From Myxococcus xanthus (GTDB lineage: Bacteria; Myxococcota; Myxococcia; Myxococcales; Myxococcaceae): 60,472 nucleotides of DNA. The stretch's first letter is position 1. Each line of letters begins with the position of its first letter. Positions 33,841 through 41,650 of this stretch are shown here, piece after piece. Position numbers and translations under genes: made by a program. The stretch covers positions 1-60,472 of the forward strand of contig NZ_JABFNS010000043.1 of assembly GCF_013116825.1 (NCBI RefSeq). Direction: 5' to 3'. The notes below the pieces were generated by a model. That model did not search any database. It worked only from the letters and a program-made list of their open reading frames with translations, and had not been told where the DNA came from.

Positions 33841-34764
33841 TCAGAGGTCGTAGGCGACGGACAACATCGCGATGGGCGTGGGGACAACGCGGCCACGCAG
33901 TTGGTTGATGAAGGGCACGCGCACGCCCGCCGCGACGACGACGTCCATGCCCGGGCTGAAAATCACGTCGGGAGATGCGTAGCCGATGAAGCCGCCCGTG
34001 TGCTCATGGCGCTCGCTGTCCGTGTGGCCCTGGTGCTCGCCTTCCGAGTCGGCCGGCGCCTCCAGGCGGCTGTCGAAGCCCAGGCGCAGGGCCCAGCGGG
34101 CCGACGGCTGGTACTGCGCGGCGAGCGTGGTGCGCAAGGAGGCACCCGCGCGGAAGCCCTGGAGGCCGCGGGTGGGGAAGAAGCCGGTGGCGCTGGCCAG
34201 GAAGGACCAGCTGCCGCGGAAGTGCTGATAGGCGAGGCCGGCCAGTGGATCCACGGAGCCGCTGCCCAGCTGACTGTCCAGGGCCAGCTGGGCGCCGTCC
34301 GGACCGCGCAGCACGGGCGCGGTGGGGAGCTTCACGCCGCCCAGCACGCTGAACAGGTGGTCCGCGGAGAAGGCCTTGTCCTGGAAGAGGAACACCTTCG
34401 CGGCGACCTCCACGTCGCCAATGCCCCAGCCGCGGTCCCGGGCGAGGCTGACGTGCCGCACCTCGCGGGCCTGCAGGGGCAGGGTGGCGGAGAGGAACAG
34501 CCAGGGGAGCGGCGCGTAGGCCACCGCCAGGTCCATGCGCGCCTCGCGCAGGCGCAGGGCGTCCACCCCCTCCTCGCCGACCGTGTGGCCCCAGCCCCGG
34601 ATGGTGGAGGACACGCGCAGGCGGCCGGAGAACGGCTGCTCGGTGCCCATGGACATGAGCGTGGGGTCGCCACAGGCGCAGGTGGCGCAGGCCCAGGCGC
34701 TCGAGGTGGGGACGAGCAGCAGGGCGCTGGACAACAGGAGGGTGACGGTGAGGGCGTTCTTCAC
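33841..34764 (-). CDS. Outer-membrane protein with CATCACGDP motif
   Basis: The protein has 307 aa from GTG 34764, which gives a clean signal peptide (VKNALTVTLLLSSALLLVPT, cleaved near SAWA); ATG 34827 would only add a charged leader. Directly after cleavage comes CATCACGDP, three cysteines in a pattern known from this family of transporter-like barrels. The rest shows alternating beta-strands ending VAYDL, as in outer-membrane barrels. A His-rich loop (HQGHTDSERHEHTGG) suggests metal binding. It heads the operon with the lipoprotein and redox two-component pair. Confidence 0.7.
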   Translation of the reverse strand: MKNALTVTLLLSSALLLVPTSSAWACATCACGDPTLMSMGTEQPFSGRLRVSSTIRGWGHTVGEEGVDALRLREARMDLAVAYAPLPWLFLSATLPLQAREVRHVSLARDRGWGIGDVEVAAKVFLFQDKAFSADHLFSVLGGVKLPTAPVLRGPDGAQLALDSQLGSGSVDPLAGLAYQHFRGSWSFLASATGFFPTRGLQGFRAGASLRTTLAAQYQPSARWALRLGFDSRLEAPADSEGEHQGHTDSERHEHTGGFIGYASPDVIFSPGMDVVVAAGVRVPFINQLRGRVVPTPIAMLSVAYDL

Positions 34765-34963
34765 GGCCCGGGCACCATACGTGCTGGCCTGGAGGCCCGC
34801 GTGTGGCGTGTTGTCGCAGCGTGCCATGGCCTGGAATGGCTGGCGGCGCAGGGCGAGCGGCCGGGCGAGCGGCCGGTGTCACGCAGGAATCGATGCCCAC
34901 GTTGAGAATGGCGACGTCCTGCCAGCGTTGTGGGGCTGGGAGGAGGGACGACAGGGAGGATTC

Positions 34964-35401
34964 ATGGGCGTGCTAGCGCCGATTGGCCGGCTGCTCTTTT
35001 CGGCCATCTTCATCACCAGCGGCCTGAACCACTTCTTCCAGTGGGAGGCGCTGACGGGCGTGGCCCAGGCGTCCGGGGTGCCGGAGCCGCGCATGGCGGT
35101 GCTGGGGTCCGGCGTGGCGCTGGTGGTGGGCGGCTTGTCCGTGCTGCTGGGCGTGTTCGCCCGCCTGGGCGCGGCGGCCATCGCCATCTTCCTGCTGTCC
35201 GCCGCCTTCATGGTCCACAGGTTCTGGCTGGTGACGGACCCGGTGCAGGCGCAGGACCAGCTCGTCCACTTCATGAAGAACCTCTCCATGGCGGGTGGCG
35301 CGCTGCTCATCGTCTACTTCGGGTCCGGGCCCTTCAGCCTGCGGCGCAAGAAGGCGGAAGGGCTGGGGAGCGGGAGGCTGGGCGTTCCGCTGCGGCCTTG
35401 A
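34964..35401 (+). CDS. DoxX-family membrane protein
   Basis: This 145-aa protein has four predicted membrane helices and starts with GRLLFSAIFITSGLNHFF, typical of DoxX/YphA-type proteins. The ATG has AGGGAGGA a few bases upstream. Family members have been linked to redox or quinone chemistry and oxidative stress, but the precise role is unclear. It is divergent from the Cys-rich outer-membrane gene, with 199 bp between, and convergent with a small lipoprotein gene. Confidence 0.85.
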   Translation: MGVLAPIGRLLFSAIFITSGLNHFFQWEALTGVAQASGVPEPRMAVLGSGVALVVGGLSVLLGVFARLGAAAIAIFLLSAAFMVHRFWLVTDPVQAQDQLVHFMKNLSMAGGALLIVYFGSGPFSLRRKKAEGLGSGRLGVPLRP

Positions 35402-35404
35402 GGC

Positions 35405-35722
35405 TCAGGGTGTGGGGGCGCTGACGGCCGGGGCCGCCGCGCTGTCGGGAACCCAGGTGATGAAGGTGGCGGCCTCGGGCAGGTTCTTCTTCAGCTTGTC
35501 GCAGGGGACGTGCACGGTCGTGTGGTTGTCCGAGCCCGCCGTCACGAGGAAGCAGCTCTCCGTGCGCGGGTCGATGAGATAGGCGTTCCGGCCATCGATG
35601 TTGATGAGGGCGAATTTCCCCGCCTCCGGCAGCTTGACGTAGTCGACGTGAGACGGAATGCAGCCCACGAACGGCAGCAGGAGCACGGCACATCGGAGCA
35701 GTGATTTGCGCATGCGGCGCAT
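35405..35722 (-). CDS. Small lipoprotein, unknown function
   Basis: The protein has 105 aa from ATG 35722 (ATG 35713 also possible) with lipobox PFVGC (Cys21). The mature part is short and beta-rich, with two cysteines (ESCFLVTAG, HVPCDKL) that could form a disulphide. No family is recognised. Its start lies 30 bp from the stop of the metallophosphoesterase on the same strand, so the two may be co-transcribed. Confidence 0.65.
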   Translation of the reverse strand: MRRMRKSLLRCAVLLLPFVGCIPSHVDYVKLPEAGKFALINIDGRNAYLIDPRTESCFLVTAGSDNHTTVHVPCDKLKKNLPEAATFITWVPDSAAAPAVSAPTP

Positions 35723-35751
35723 GTTACCCGCCCCGGCCGTGCGGGAGCAGG

Positions 35752-36654
35752 TCACCCCGCGCTGACGGCGGCCTGTCGCAGCGTGAAGAAGGCCACCTCC
35801 GGCTCGCTGCCCCGGCGCAGGTAGGGGCCGCCGAAGCCGAAGCCCAGGCCCCGGTTCACGTACAACTGGTTGCCATTCACGTGGTAGTGGCCGCGGATGT
35901 ACGGCTGGCCCGCGCGGCGGAAGAGGGCCTCCGTCAGGCCGCGCACCACGAACTGGCCGCCGTGCGTGTGCCCGGAGAACTGCACCAGCCCCGCGTGCGC
36001 CGGCAGCTTCTCCGCCGTGGGCGGCGTGTGGGCCAGCACCAGCCGCGTGCCGGACACCGGCGCACCCCGGAAGGTGGCCTCCACGTCGTCCCGGCCGGTG
36101 AGCCCGTCGTCGATGCCCAGCACCGTCACCGGCGCGCCCTTCACGTGCACCTGCCGGTGCTCATTCTGCAGCACCGTGTAGCCCATCCGTTCGAAGGACT
36201 CGCGCAGGTACGGCGCGTTCACCCAGTGGTCATGGTTGCCCAGCACCACGTAGACGGGGCCCTGGATGCCAGCCAGCAGCTCGCGCACGCGCGGCAACGG
36301 CTTGGGGCTGTGCGTGACGTAGTCGCCGGTGAGGAACACCAGGTCCGGCTTCTCCTCGTTGACCGCCTCCACCGCGCGACGGATGCGCAGCGCCGAGGTG
36401 GCCTGCCCCACGTGTACGTCCGACAGCTGCGCGATGCGCAGGCCGTCATGCACGGAGTGCATGTGCTGGACCATCAGCACGTTCTCCGAAAGGGAGAAGT
36501 GGTCCCGCCAGCGCAGGCGCCGCTCCGTGCGGAAGGGGTCGGCACCGCTGCGCGCGACCAGCGCATTGCGCCCGTCCTCCTGCAGGTTCCGCCGGAAGCT
36601 GTTGGCCGGGGCTGCCAGGGGGGCGTCACGACGGGCGAGACGTCTCAGGCGCAT
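35752..36654 (-). CDS. Metallophosphoesterase
   Basis: This 300-aa calcineurin-like phosphoesterase carries the full set of metal ligands: AQLSDVHVG, VFLTGDYV, VVLGNHDHW, VLAHTPPT and QFSGHTHGGQF. The sequence resembles the YaeI/YkuE group. No clear export signal or membrane helix is visible from ATG 36654, though the basic N-terminus (MRLRRLARRD) is odd and the true start may be further in. The substrate is unknown; lipid head groups are known substrates for some relatives. Confidence 0.85.
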   Translation of the reverse strand: MRLRRLARRDAPLAAPANSFRRNLQEDGRNALVARSGADPFRTERRLRWRDHFSLSENVLMVQHMHSVHDGLRIAQLSDVHVGQATSALRIRRAVEAVNEEKPDLVFLTGDYVTHSPKPLPRVRELLAGIQGPVYVVLGNHDHWVNAPYLRESFERMGYTVLQNEHRQVHVKGAPVTVLGIDDGLTGRDDVEATFRGAPVSGTRLVLAHTPPTAEKLPAHAGLVQFSGHTHGGQFVVRGLTEALFRRAGQPYIRGHYHVNGNQLYVNRGLGFGFGGPYLRRGSEPEVAFFTLRQAAVSAG

Positions 36655-36861
36655 GCGGTTCGGTTCCTTTCGGTGCCGGGACGGCGTGAGGGCTCGATTG
36701 TAGCGAGCCTAGCGAGGTGGGTTGAAGCAGGTGTCCCTCGCACGCTTGCCCAGCCAGCGGCCGGCGCTCGAGGTGCGTGGAAAACCCGCGCGATTTCAGG
36801 AAGATTCCGAAGCGTCATCAGGCATCCTTCCATCATTGGACAGACGTCCGGGGGGCGTGCA

Positions 36862-38097
36862 GTGACGGTGACCGTTGGGATTGCTGCAGAAGGTGGAGGA
36901 AGCGCCGCGCCCCCCTCTGGCGGCGGTTCGCGGCCGGTGGAGCTGGCCGAGCTCATGTCCACGGTGCCGCTGGGCATGGCCATCATCGACCGCGAGCTGC
37001 GCTTCGTCGAGGTGAGCGACGCCATGGCCGCCATGCACGGCGTGCCGCGCGAGGCCCACCTGGGCCAGCCCATGGTGGAGGTGCTGCGCGCCGAGCCCTC
37101 CGCGGCCGACGTCGTGCGCCGCGTCCGCCGCGTGCTGGAGACGGGGGTGGCGCTGGAGGGCGTGGAAATCATCCACCGCGAGTCGGACGCCCACGGCGAG
37201 CGCACCCGCGTCTACCGCGCCAGCTACCACCCCGTGCGCCGCGATGGCGCCATCGTCGCCGCGTGCATCTACGTGGAGGACATGACGGAGCGTCGCCGCG
37301 TGGAGGCCCAGCGCGACGCGGGCGCGGCCCGGGAGCGCTCGGTGCGCGAGCAGGCGCTGCGCGAGACGCAGGAGGCCGTGCGCGCCCGGGATGAGTTCCT
37401 CAGCGTGGCGGCCCACGAGCTGCGCACGCCCCTCACCAGCCTGCGCCTGCACCTGCAGCTGCTGCTGCGCCAGGTGGGCGGCTCGAACCAGGAGCCGCCG
37501 GCGGAGCTGGCGCCCAGGGCCCGCGTGCTGGACCGCCAGTTGTCGCGGCTGGTGGGGCTGGTCAACACGCTGCTGGACGTGTCGCGGCTGGCCGCGGGCC
37601 GGCTGTCGCTGGAGCCCCGGGAGCTGGACCTGGCGCAGATGGTGCGGCAGATGGCGGAGGCCTTCTCCGAGGAGTTCAACCGCGCCGGCAGCACGCTGTC
37701 GCTGCACGTGGACGGACCGCTGCTGGGTGAATGGGATTCGCTGCGCCTGGAGCAGGTGCTGGTGAACCTGCTCTCCAACGCCGTGAAGTACGGCGGAGGT
37801 CAGCCCGTGGAGGTGTCGCTGGCCAGCGAGGGCCCCACGGCGGTGCTCGCCGTGAAGGACCAGGGCATCGGCATCTCCGAGGACGGCATGGCGCGCCTGT
37901 TCGGCAAGTTCGAGCGCGCGGTGTCGGAGCGGCACTACGGCGGTCTGGGCCTGGGCCTCTACATCACCCGTCAAATCGTGGAGGCCATGGGCGGCAGCAT
38001 CACCGTGCGCTCCGCGCAGGGAAAAGGCTCCACGTTCATCCTCCGCCTGCCCACGCGGCCCCCGGTGCCCACCAAGGCCGCCGCGGGCGCGCGGTAG
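36862..38097 (+). CDS. PAS-domain sensor histidine kinase
   Basis: This 411-aa soluble kinase starts at GTG 36862 with GGGGGG upstream; GTG 36868 and ATG 36955 are alternatives. A PAS domain (LAELMSTVPLGMAIIDRELR, closing with ACIYVEDMTERRRVEA) is followed by HisKA with H185 in SVAAHELRTPLTSL. The ATPase domain has NLLSNAVKYGGGQPVEVSLA and the G box YGGLGLGLYITRQIVEAMGG. Its kinase core is very like that of the gene at 41651, suggesting duplication. No partner regulator is adjacent. Confidence 0.9.
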   Translation: MTVTVGIAAEGGGSAAPPSGGGSRPVELAELMSTVPLGMAIIDRELRFVEVSDAMAAMHGVPREAHLGQPMVEVLRAEPSAADVVRRVRRVLETGVALEGVEIIHRESDAHGERTRVYRASYHPVRRDGAIVAACIYVEDMTERRRVEAQRDAGAARERSVREQALRETQEAVRARDEFLSVAAHELRTPLTSLRLHLQLLLRQVGGSNQEPPAELAPRARVLDRQLSRLVGLVNTLLDVSRLAAGRLSLEPRELDLAQMVRQMAEAFSEEFNRAGSTLSLHVDGPLLGEWDSLRLEQVLVNLLSNAVKYGGGQPVEVSLASEGPTAVLAVKDQGIGISEDGMARLFGKFERAVSERHYGGLGLGLYITRQIVEAMGGSITVRSAQGKGSTFILRLPTRPPVPTKAAAGAR

Positions 38098-38111
38098 ATT
38101 CAAGGCGCGAA

Positions 38112-38144
38112 CCCCCGGGGCGCCCGTGCGTGGCACCCCAGGGG
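38112..38144. terminator. GC-rich hairpin between convergent genes
   Basis: CCCC then GGGGCGCC pairs with GGCACCCC then GGGG across a 7-nt loop, with one mismatch. It lies between the kinase stop at 38097 and the propeller lipoprotein's stop at 38157, and may end transcription from both sides. Confidence 0.45.
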
Positions 38145-38156
38145 CTTCCCCGCGCT

Positions 38157-39707
38157 TCAGTTGCCGCGGAGGACCGTCAGGCCCTTGTCGGTGAGGACGT
38201 ACAGCGCCGCTGGCGTCACCCGCGGGTCGTAGATGAGCTGCCGCACCCGGGAGCCGCTCACGGCCGCCACCTTCTCCAGCGTCTTCTGCGGCGTGAGGCG
38301 CCACAGGCCCGAGCGGTCCGTGCCGATGTAGAGCGAGCCGTCACCCGTGGCCGCCAGCGCGTTGATGTTCTGGAGCGCGGCGTTCTGCTCCGCGTTGGCG
38401 CCAGTCAGCCGGGTGCCCGTCTGGGCCTGATTGGAGGCCCACGTAATCGTCATCTCCCACAGGCCGTGGTCCTTGCTGCCCAGGTAGTAGCGGCCGTCGG
38501 TCGTCTGCTGGAAGCCGCGCCAGCTGTCGAACTCACTGATGCTGTTGAGCTGGGGCAGGTAGGAGGACTCCACTTTCATCAGATTGACGCGCTTGTCCAT
38601 GTTGTCCCAGTCGCCGTGGTGGGGCGTCGGCGTGACGATGCCGAACATCCACTCGTTGGCGATGAGGACGTCCCCGTCCTGCGCGATGCCGAGCCCGTAG
38701 GTGTAGCCCGCCATCTGACTGCCCTTCTCGTTGAGCCACACCGGGTGCCGGTGGGAGCTGTACTCCAGGCCGCGGATGCGAGTGACGCCGTGGTTGGAGC
38801 CCACGTAGACGTCGCCTTCGTCACGGCCGTGCATCACCGTCACGCAGCTCAGGATGCTGCGGTCCTCGTCGAAGTGGTGGTCGTTGCTGTTGCGGATGCC
38901 CAGGTTGTGCACGTCACCCAGCTGGCGCGGGCCTGTCTGCACGCGGGGATTGCCGTTCGCGTCCGTCGTGTTGCGCACCGACTGGTGCAGGTGTTCCTCA
39001 AAAACAATCTGCCCGCTGCCGTCCAGGCGCACCACGTCCACGTCACCCTGCTTGTAGTACTGGAGCCGGCGGTGGCTGTACGGGAAGCACGGCTGCGCCG
39101 GGTCGGGCTGGTAGCACTCGTTGGGGCTGACGATGTAGTTGGGTTGCAGGCCCGGGTAGTCCGGGTCCGCGCGCAGGTCGGTCGTGGCGTAGCCCACGTA
39201 GGCGCGGCCCGCGCTGCCACCACAGATGACGGTGGAGCCGGTGGCCGCCCGGTCCGGACCGAAGCCGCTCTGGGCCTGGCCAATGGGCGAGCGCGTCCAG
39301 ACGACCTGCCGCGAGTCCGCGCGCAGCACGCCAATCCGGTCGCCATCCAGCAGCCAGATGTTGTGCGCGGCATCCACGCCCACCGCCTGCACCCGGGAGA
39401 TGTTGTAGCGGGACGAGTAGTTCGTCACCGCGTCCGTCGGCCACGGTCCTTCAACAGGACCGCTGCCCGCGTCAGGCTGTGGCTCCGAGCCCCCGTCCGG
39501 CTCCGTCCCCGCGTCTGGCTGGGTCCCCGCGTCTGGCCTCGTCCCCGCGTCTGGCTGCGTGCCGGCGTCGGGCTCTGGCCGCGTCACCGGTGGAATGTTG
39601 TCGATATCGTTGCCCGTCGTGGGGGGCGAGGGCTCGTTCGAGCCACCGCATGCCCATGCCGTCATCACCACTGCCCCGAGACACCCGCCCCACAGTCGTC
39701 GATTCAC
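38157..39707 (-). CDS. Beta-propeller lipoprotein with PDAGT repeats
   Basis: The protein has 516 aa from GTG 39707 with GGAGGAGG upstream. The lipobox is MTAWAC (Cys20). A low-complexity spacer of PDAGTQ-type hexapeptides (residues about 45-85) comes from short DNA repeats at 39460-39590. The rest looks like a propeller of the two-component-regulator type: IWLLDGDRIGVLRAD, ITWASNQAQTG, SLYIGTDRSGLWRLTPQKTL. It contains VHNLGIRNSNDHHFDED, perhaps a metal site. It is probably a surface protein on a flexible stalk. Function is unknown. Confidence 0.7.
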   Translation of the reverse strand: MNRRLWGGCLGAVVMTAWACGGSNEPSPPTTGNDIDNIPPVTRPEPDAGTQPDAGTRPDAGTQPDAGTEPDGGSEPQPDAGSGPVEGPWPTDAVTNYSSRYNISRVQAVGVDAAHNIWLLDGDRIGVLRADSRQVVWTRSPIGQAQSGFGPDRAATGSTVICGGSAGRAYVGYATTDLRADPDYPGLQPNYIVSPNECYQPDPAQPCFPYSHRRLQYYKQGDVDVVRLDGSGQIVFEEHLHQSVRNTTDANGNPRVQTGPRQLGDVHNLGIRNSNDHHFDEDRSILSCVTVMHGRDEGDVYVGSNHGVTRIRGLEYSSHRHPVWLNEKGSQMAGYTYGLGIAQDGDVLIANEWMFGIVTPTPHHGDWDNMDKRVNLMKVESSYLPQLNSISEFDSWRGFQQTTDGRYYLGSKDHGLWEMTITWASNQAQTGTRLTGANAEQNAALQNINALAATGDGSLYIGTDRSGLWRLTPQKTLEKVAAVSGSRVRQLIYDPRVTPAALYVLTDKGLTVLRGN

Positions 39708-39842
39708 CGCTTCCTCCTCCCGCGGGACGCACAGCAATTCGCATACCGGGCATTGGGCGCCTGGCCGCCTGGGAAACAGGGTCTGCGTGGGCAAAACGCT
39801 TCCCTGTCTGGGAAAGAAGAGGGCCTCGCGGTGACGAAAAAC

Positions 39843-39879
39843 GAACGGGCCCGCCTCCGGTGTGGAAGCGGGCCCGTTC
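39843..39879 (-). terminator. Intrinsic terminator of the secreted-protein gene
   Basis: A perfect 12-bp stem, GAACGGGCCCGC (39843-39854) and GCGGGCCCGTTC (39868-39879), is followed on the minus strand by GTTTTTCG. It sits 28 bp past the stop of the gene ending at 39907, as expected for a Rho-independent terminator. Confidence 0.85.
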
Positions 39880-39906
39880 CGAGGCACGATGCGCGTGTCG
39901 CCAGGA

Positions 39907-40437
39907 CTACCGCGTCGGCGTGCCGTCGAGCTCCTTGTCGACGGACTCATGCGGCTGCGTGCCCGCGCCGCCGGTGCCCGGCTGCTTCTTCTTGGCACCC
40001 TTGGGGCTGGTGGCGCGCAGCTCCAGCGCGACGGGCTCATCGCCCTCCAACTGGAACTTCGCGCGCACCGAGGCGCCTTCCGGAATCTCATCCGTCTTGG
40101 CGACCTTCTTGCCGTCCAGCATCAGCACCGTCTTGTCGCGCACGTCCAGGTCCGCGTCGGGCAGGCCCGGGCGGGACAGGCTCACGCCGTCCGCGGTGGC
40201 ATCCTTGAGGGTGCCTTGCAGGCTCATGGCCTTGTCCATCTTGAAGGTGCCTTCATCCTCCGTCTGGATGCCCGTCACGTCCTTGGCGGCCTTGCCGATG
40301 GCGGGCCCCACTTCGGTGGCGTCCACGCCGGTGCTCTTCTCCGTACCGGGGCGGGGTAGCTGCGTTTGCGACGGCTGCTGCGCGAATGCGGCGCTTCCCA
40401 CGCACAATGCGACTGCGGTGATGAGCTTCTTCATCAT
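39907..40437 (-). CDS. Small secreted protein, unknown function
   Basis: The protein has 176 aa from ATG 40437 (or 40434) with GGGAGAGGG directly upstream. The signal peptide is clear (MKKLITAVALCVGSAAFAQQ, cleaved near AFA). The mature part is charged and beta-rich (SLQGTLKDATADGVSLSRPG, then VLMLDGKKVAKTDEIPEGAS), like a small OB-like fold, with a Lys/Gly-rich tail. Such proteins recur in myxobacteria, but I know of no function. It has its own strong terminator and is probably highly expressed. Confidence 0.75.
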   Translation of the reverse strand: MMKKLITAVALCVGSAAFAQQPSQTQLPRPGTEKSTGVDATEVGPAIGKAAKDVTGIQTEDEGTFKMDKAMSLQGTLKDATADGVSLSRPGLPDADLDVRDKTVLMLDGKKVAKTDEIPEGASVRAKFQLEGDEPVALELRATSPKGAKKKQPGTGGAGTQPHESVDKELDGTPTR

Positions 40438-40618
40438 CCCTCTCCCTGGGTTCAGTTCGGTTGGACCGACTGCTGGGAGCAAGGGTGGGGCCACTTCCTG
40501 CTCTCGCCAATCCAGGCCGGGTGTCCCAGCAGCGCCCCTGGCCGCAGGGCAGCCGGGCAGGCGCCCACGCTCAGCCGAGCCGCCGCTGACGGAGCCGCTT
40601 CAGCGTGTTGGGCGTCAC

Positions 40619-41068
40619 TCAGTTGCAGCCGTCGCAGAGACCGCGAAGCTGCACTTCCACCGAGCGCTGGGACACCGCGCGGGGCACGCCCTTCGAGGAC
40701 GCGATGCGGACCGACTCCTCTGGGAGGCAGGCCACGGAGCCGCAGTCCGTGCAGGTGAAGTGCGGGTGGCTGCCGCCGTGCCCCCCGCCCGCGCGCTTCA
40801 GTTCGAAGCGCCAGACGTGGTCGCCCAGGTCCGCCCGCACCACGAGTCCGGCCTCGGTGAGGTCCGTCAGGTTGCGGTAGATGGTCACCCGGTCGTAGCC
40901 CTCGTCACCCAGCGCGTCCACCAGGTCAGCGTGGCTCATTGGGGACGTGGCGTCCTCCAGCTCCCGCAACACCGCCACACGGGGCGCGGTGCTGCGCAGG
41001 CCCGCGGAACGAATCCGGTCCTGGAACTCAGTGAGCTTCGGCTGCACGGCACTTCTCTTTGCTCCCAT
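40619..41068 (-). CDS. Fur-family metal-responsive regulator
   Basis: The protein has 149 aa from ATG 41068 with AAAGGG upstream. It has the Fur winged helix (LRSTAPRVAVLRELEDATSP, then YDRVTIYRNLTDLTEAGLV), the His-rich metal-binding region (GGGHGGSHPHF) and two Cys pairs (CTDCG and CDGC) for the structural zinc. Sequence alone does not say whether it senses iron, zinc or peroxide; the general pattern is closest to Zur/Fur. Its targets are not visible, although autoregulation in the long upstream region is likely. Confidence 0.88.
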   Translation of the reverse strand: MGAKRSAVQPKLTEFQDRIRSAGLRSTAPRVAVLRELEDATSPMSHADLVDALGDEGYDRVTIYRNLTDLTEAGLVVRADLGDHVWRFELKRAGGGHGGSHPHFTCTDCGSVACLPEESVRIASSKGVPRAVSQRSVEVQLRGLCDGCN

Positions 41069-41650
41069 GATGCCCTTTCGATAACCGATTTGACGGCCAC
41101 TTTCACCCAGCTGAGACCTGGAGCGTCGAGTCCTCACGCTCCGCGTCATCCATCCCAGCGGGTCTCCCCCGACTCCTCGCGCGTGCTTCCGGTGTTGTAT
41201 CTGCTTCCAATGCAATCTGGATGCAGAAGAATCTTCGTTGCCACCTTGCTCGGGTGAAATGGGAGTTGAAGGTTCGCCCCCAGGTGCCTGGTGGTTGGCG
41301 TGTCTGGCGTCACCCGATGGCGGGGGTGGGGTGAGAGGCTGGAGCTCCGGAAGCCGCGCGGCATGTCACTGGGAAAGACCTCGGCGAGGGCGGGCTGGCC
41401 ACAGGTGGCCCCTGCTTGCCCGGATGCGACTGTTGACGGGATACCGCTGCCGCCGTGGATGCATCCGCCACGCAAGTGCGTTTCTGGAGGGAGATGCCGA
41501 GGGCCGGCGACCGACTGGCGGTCATTTGCACCGGAGAACACTTGCCGCCGGACTGCTTGACTCGCTGCGTCCGGTGCCCAGACTGCGACTCTTTTCTTCA
41601 TCTGGGGTGTCCGGACGCCCTGGCCGCACGCTCGCCTTCGATTCGTCGTG
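41069..41650. other. Intergenic region, about 580 bp
   Basis: This divergent region separates the Fur-like gene and the hybrid kinase. Overlapping short ORFs occur on both strands, but none resembles a protein. I found no convincing Fur box, repeat or terminator. Promoters for both genes must lie here. Confidence 0.4.
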
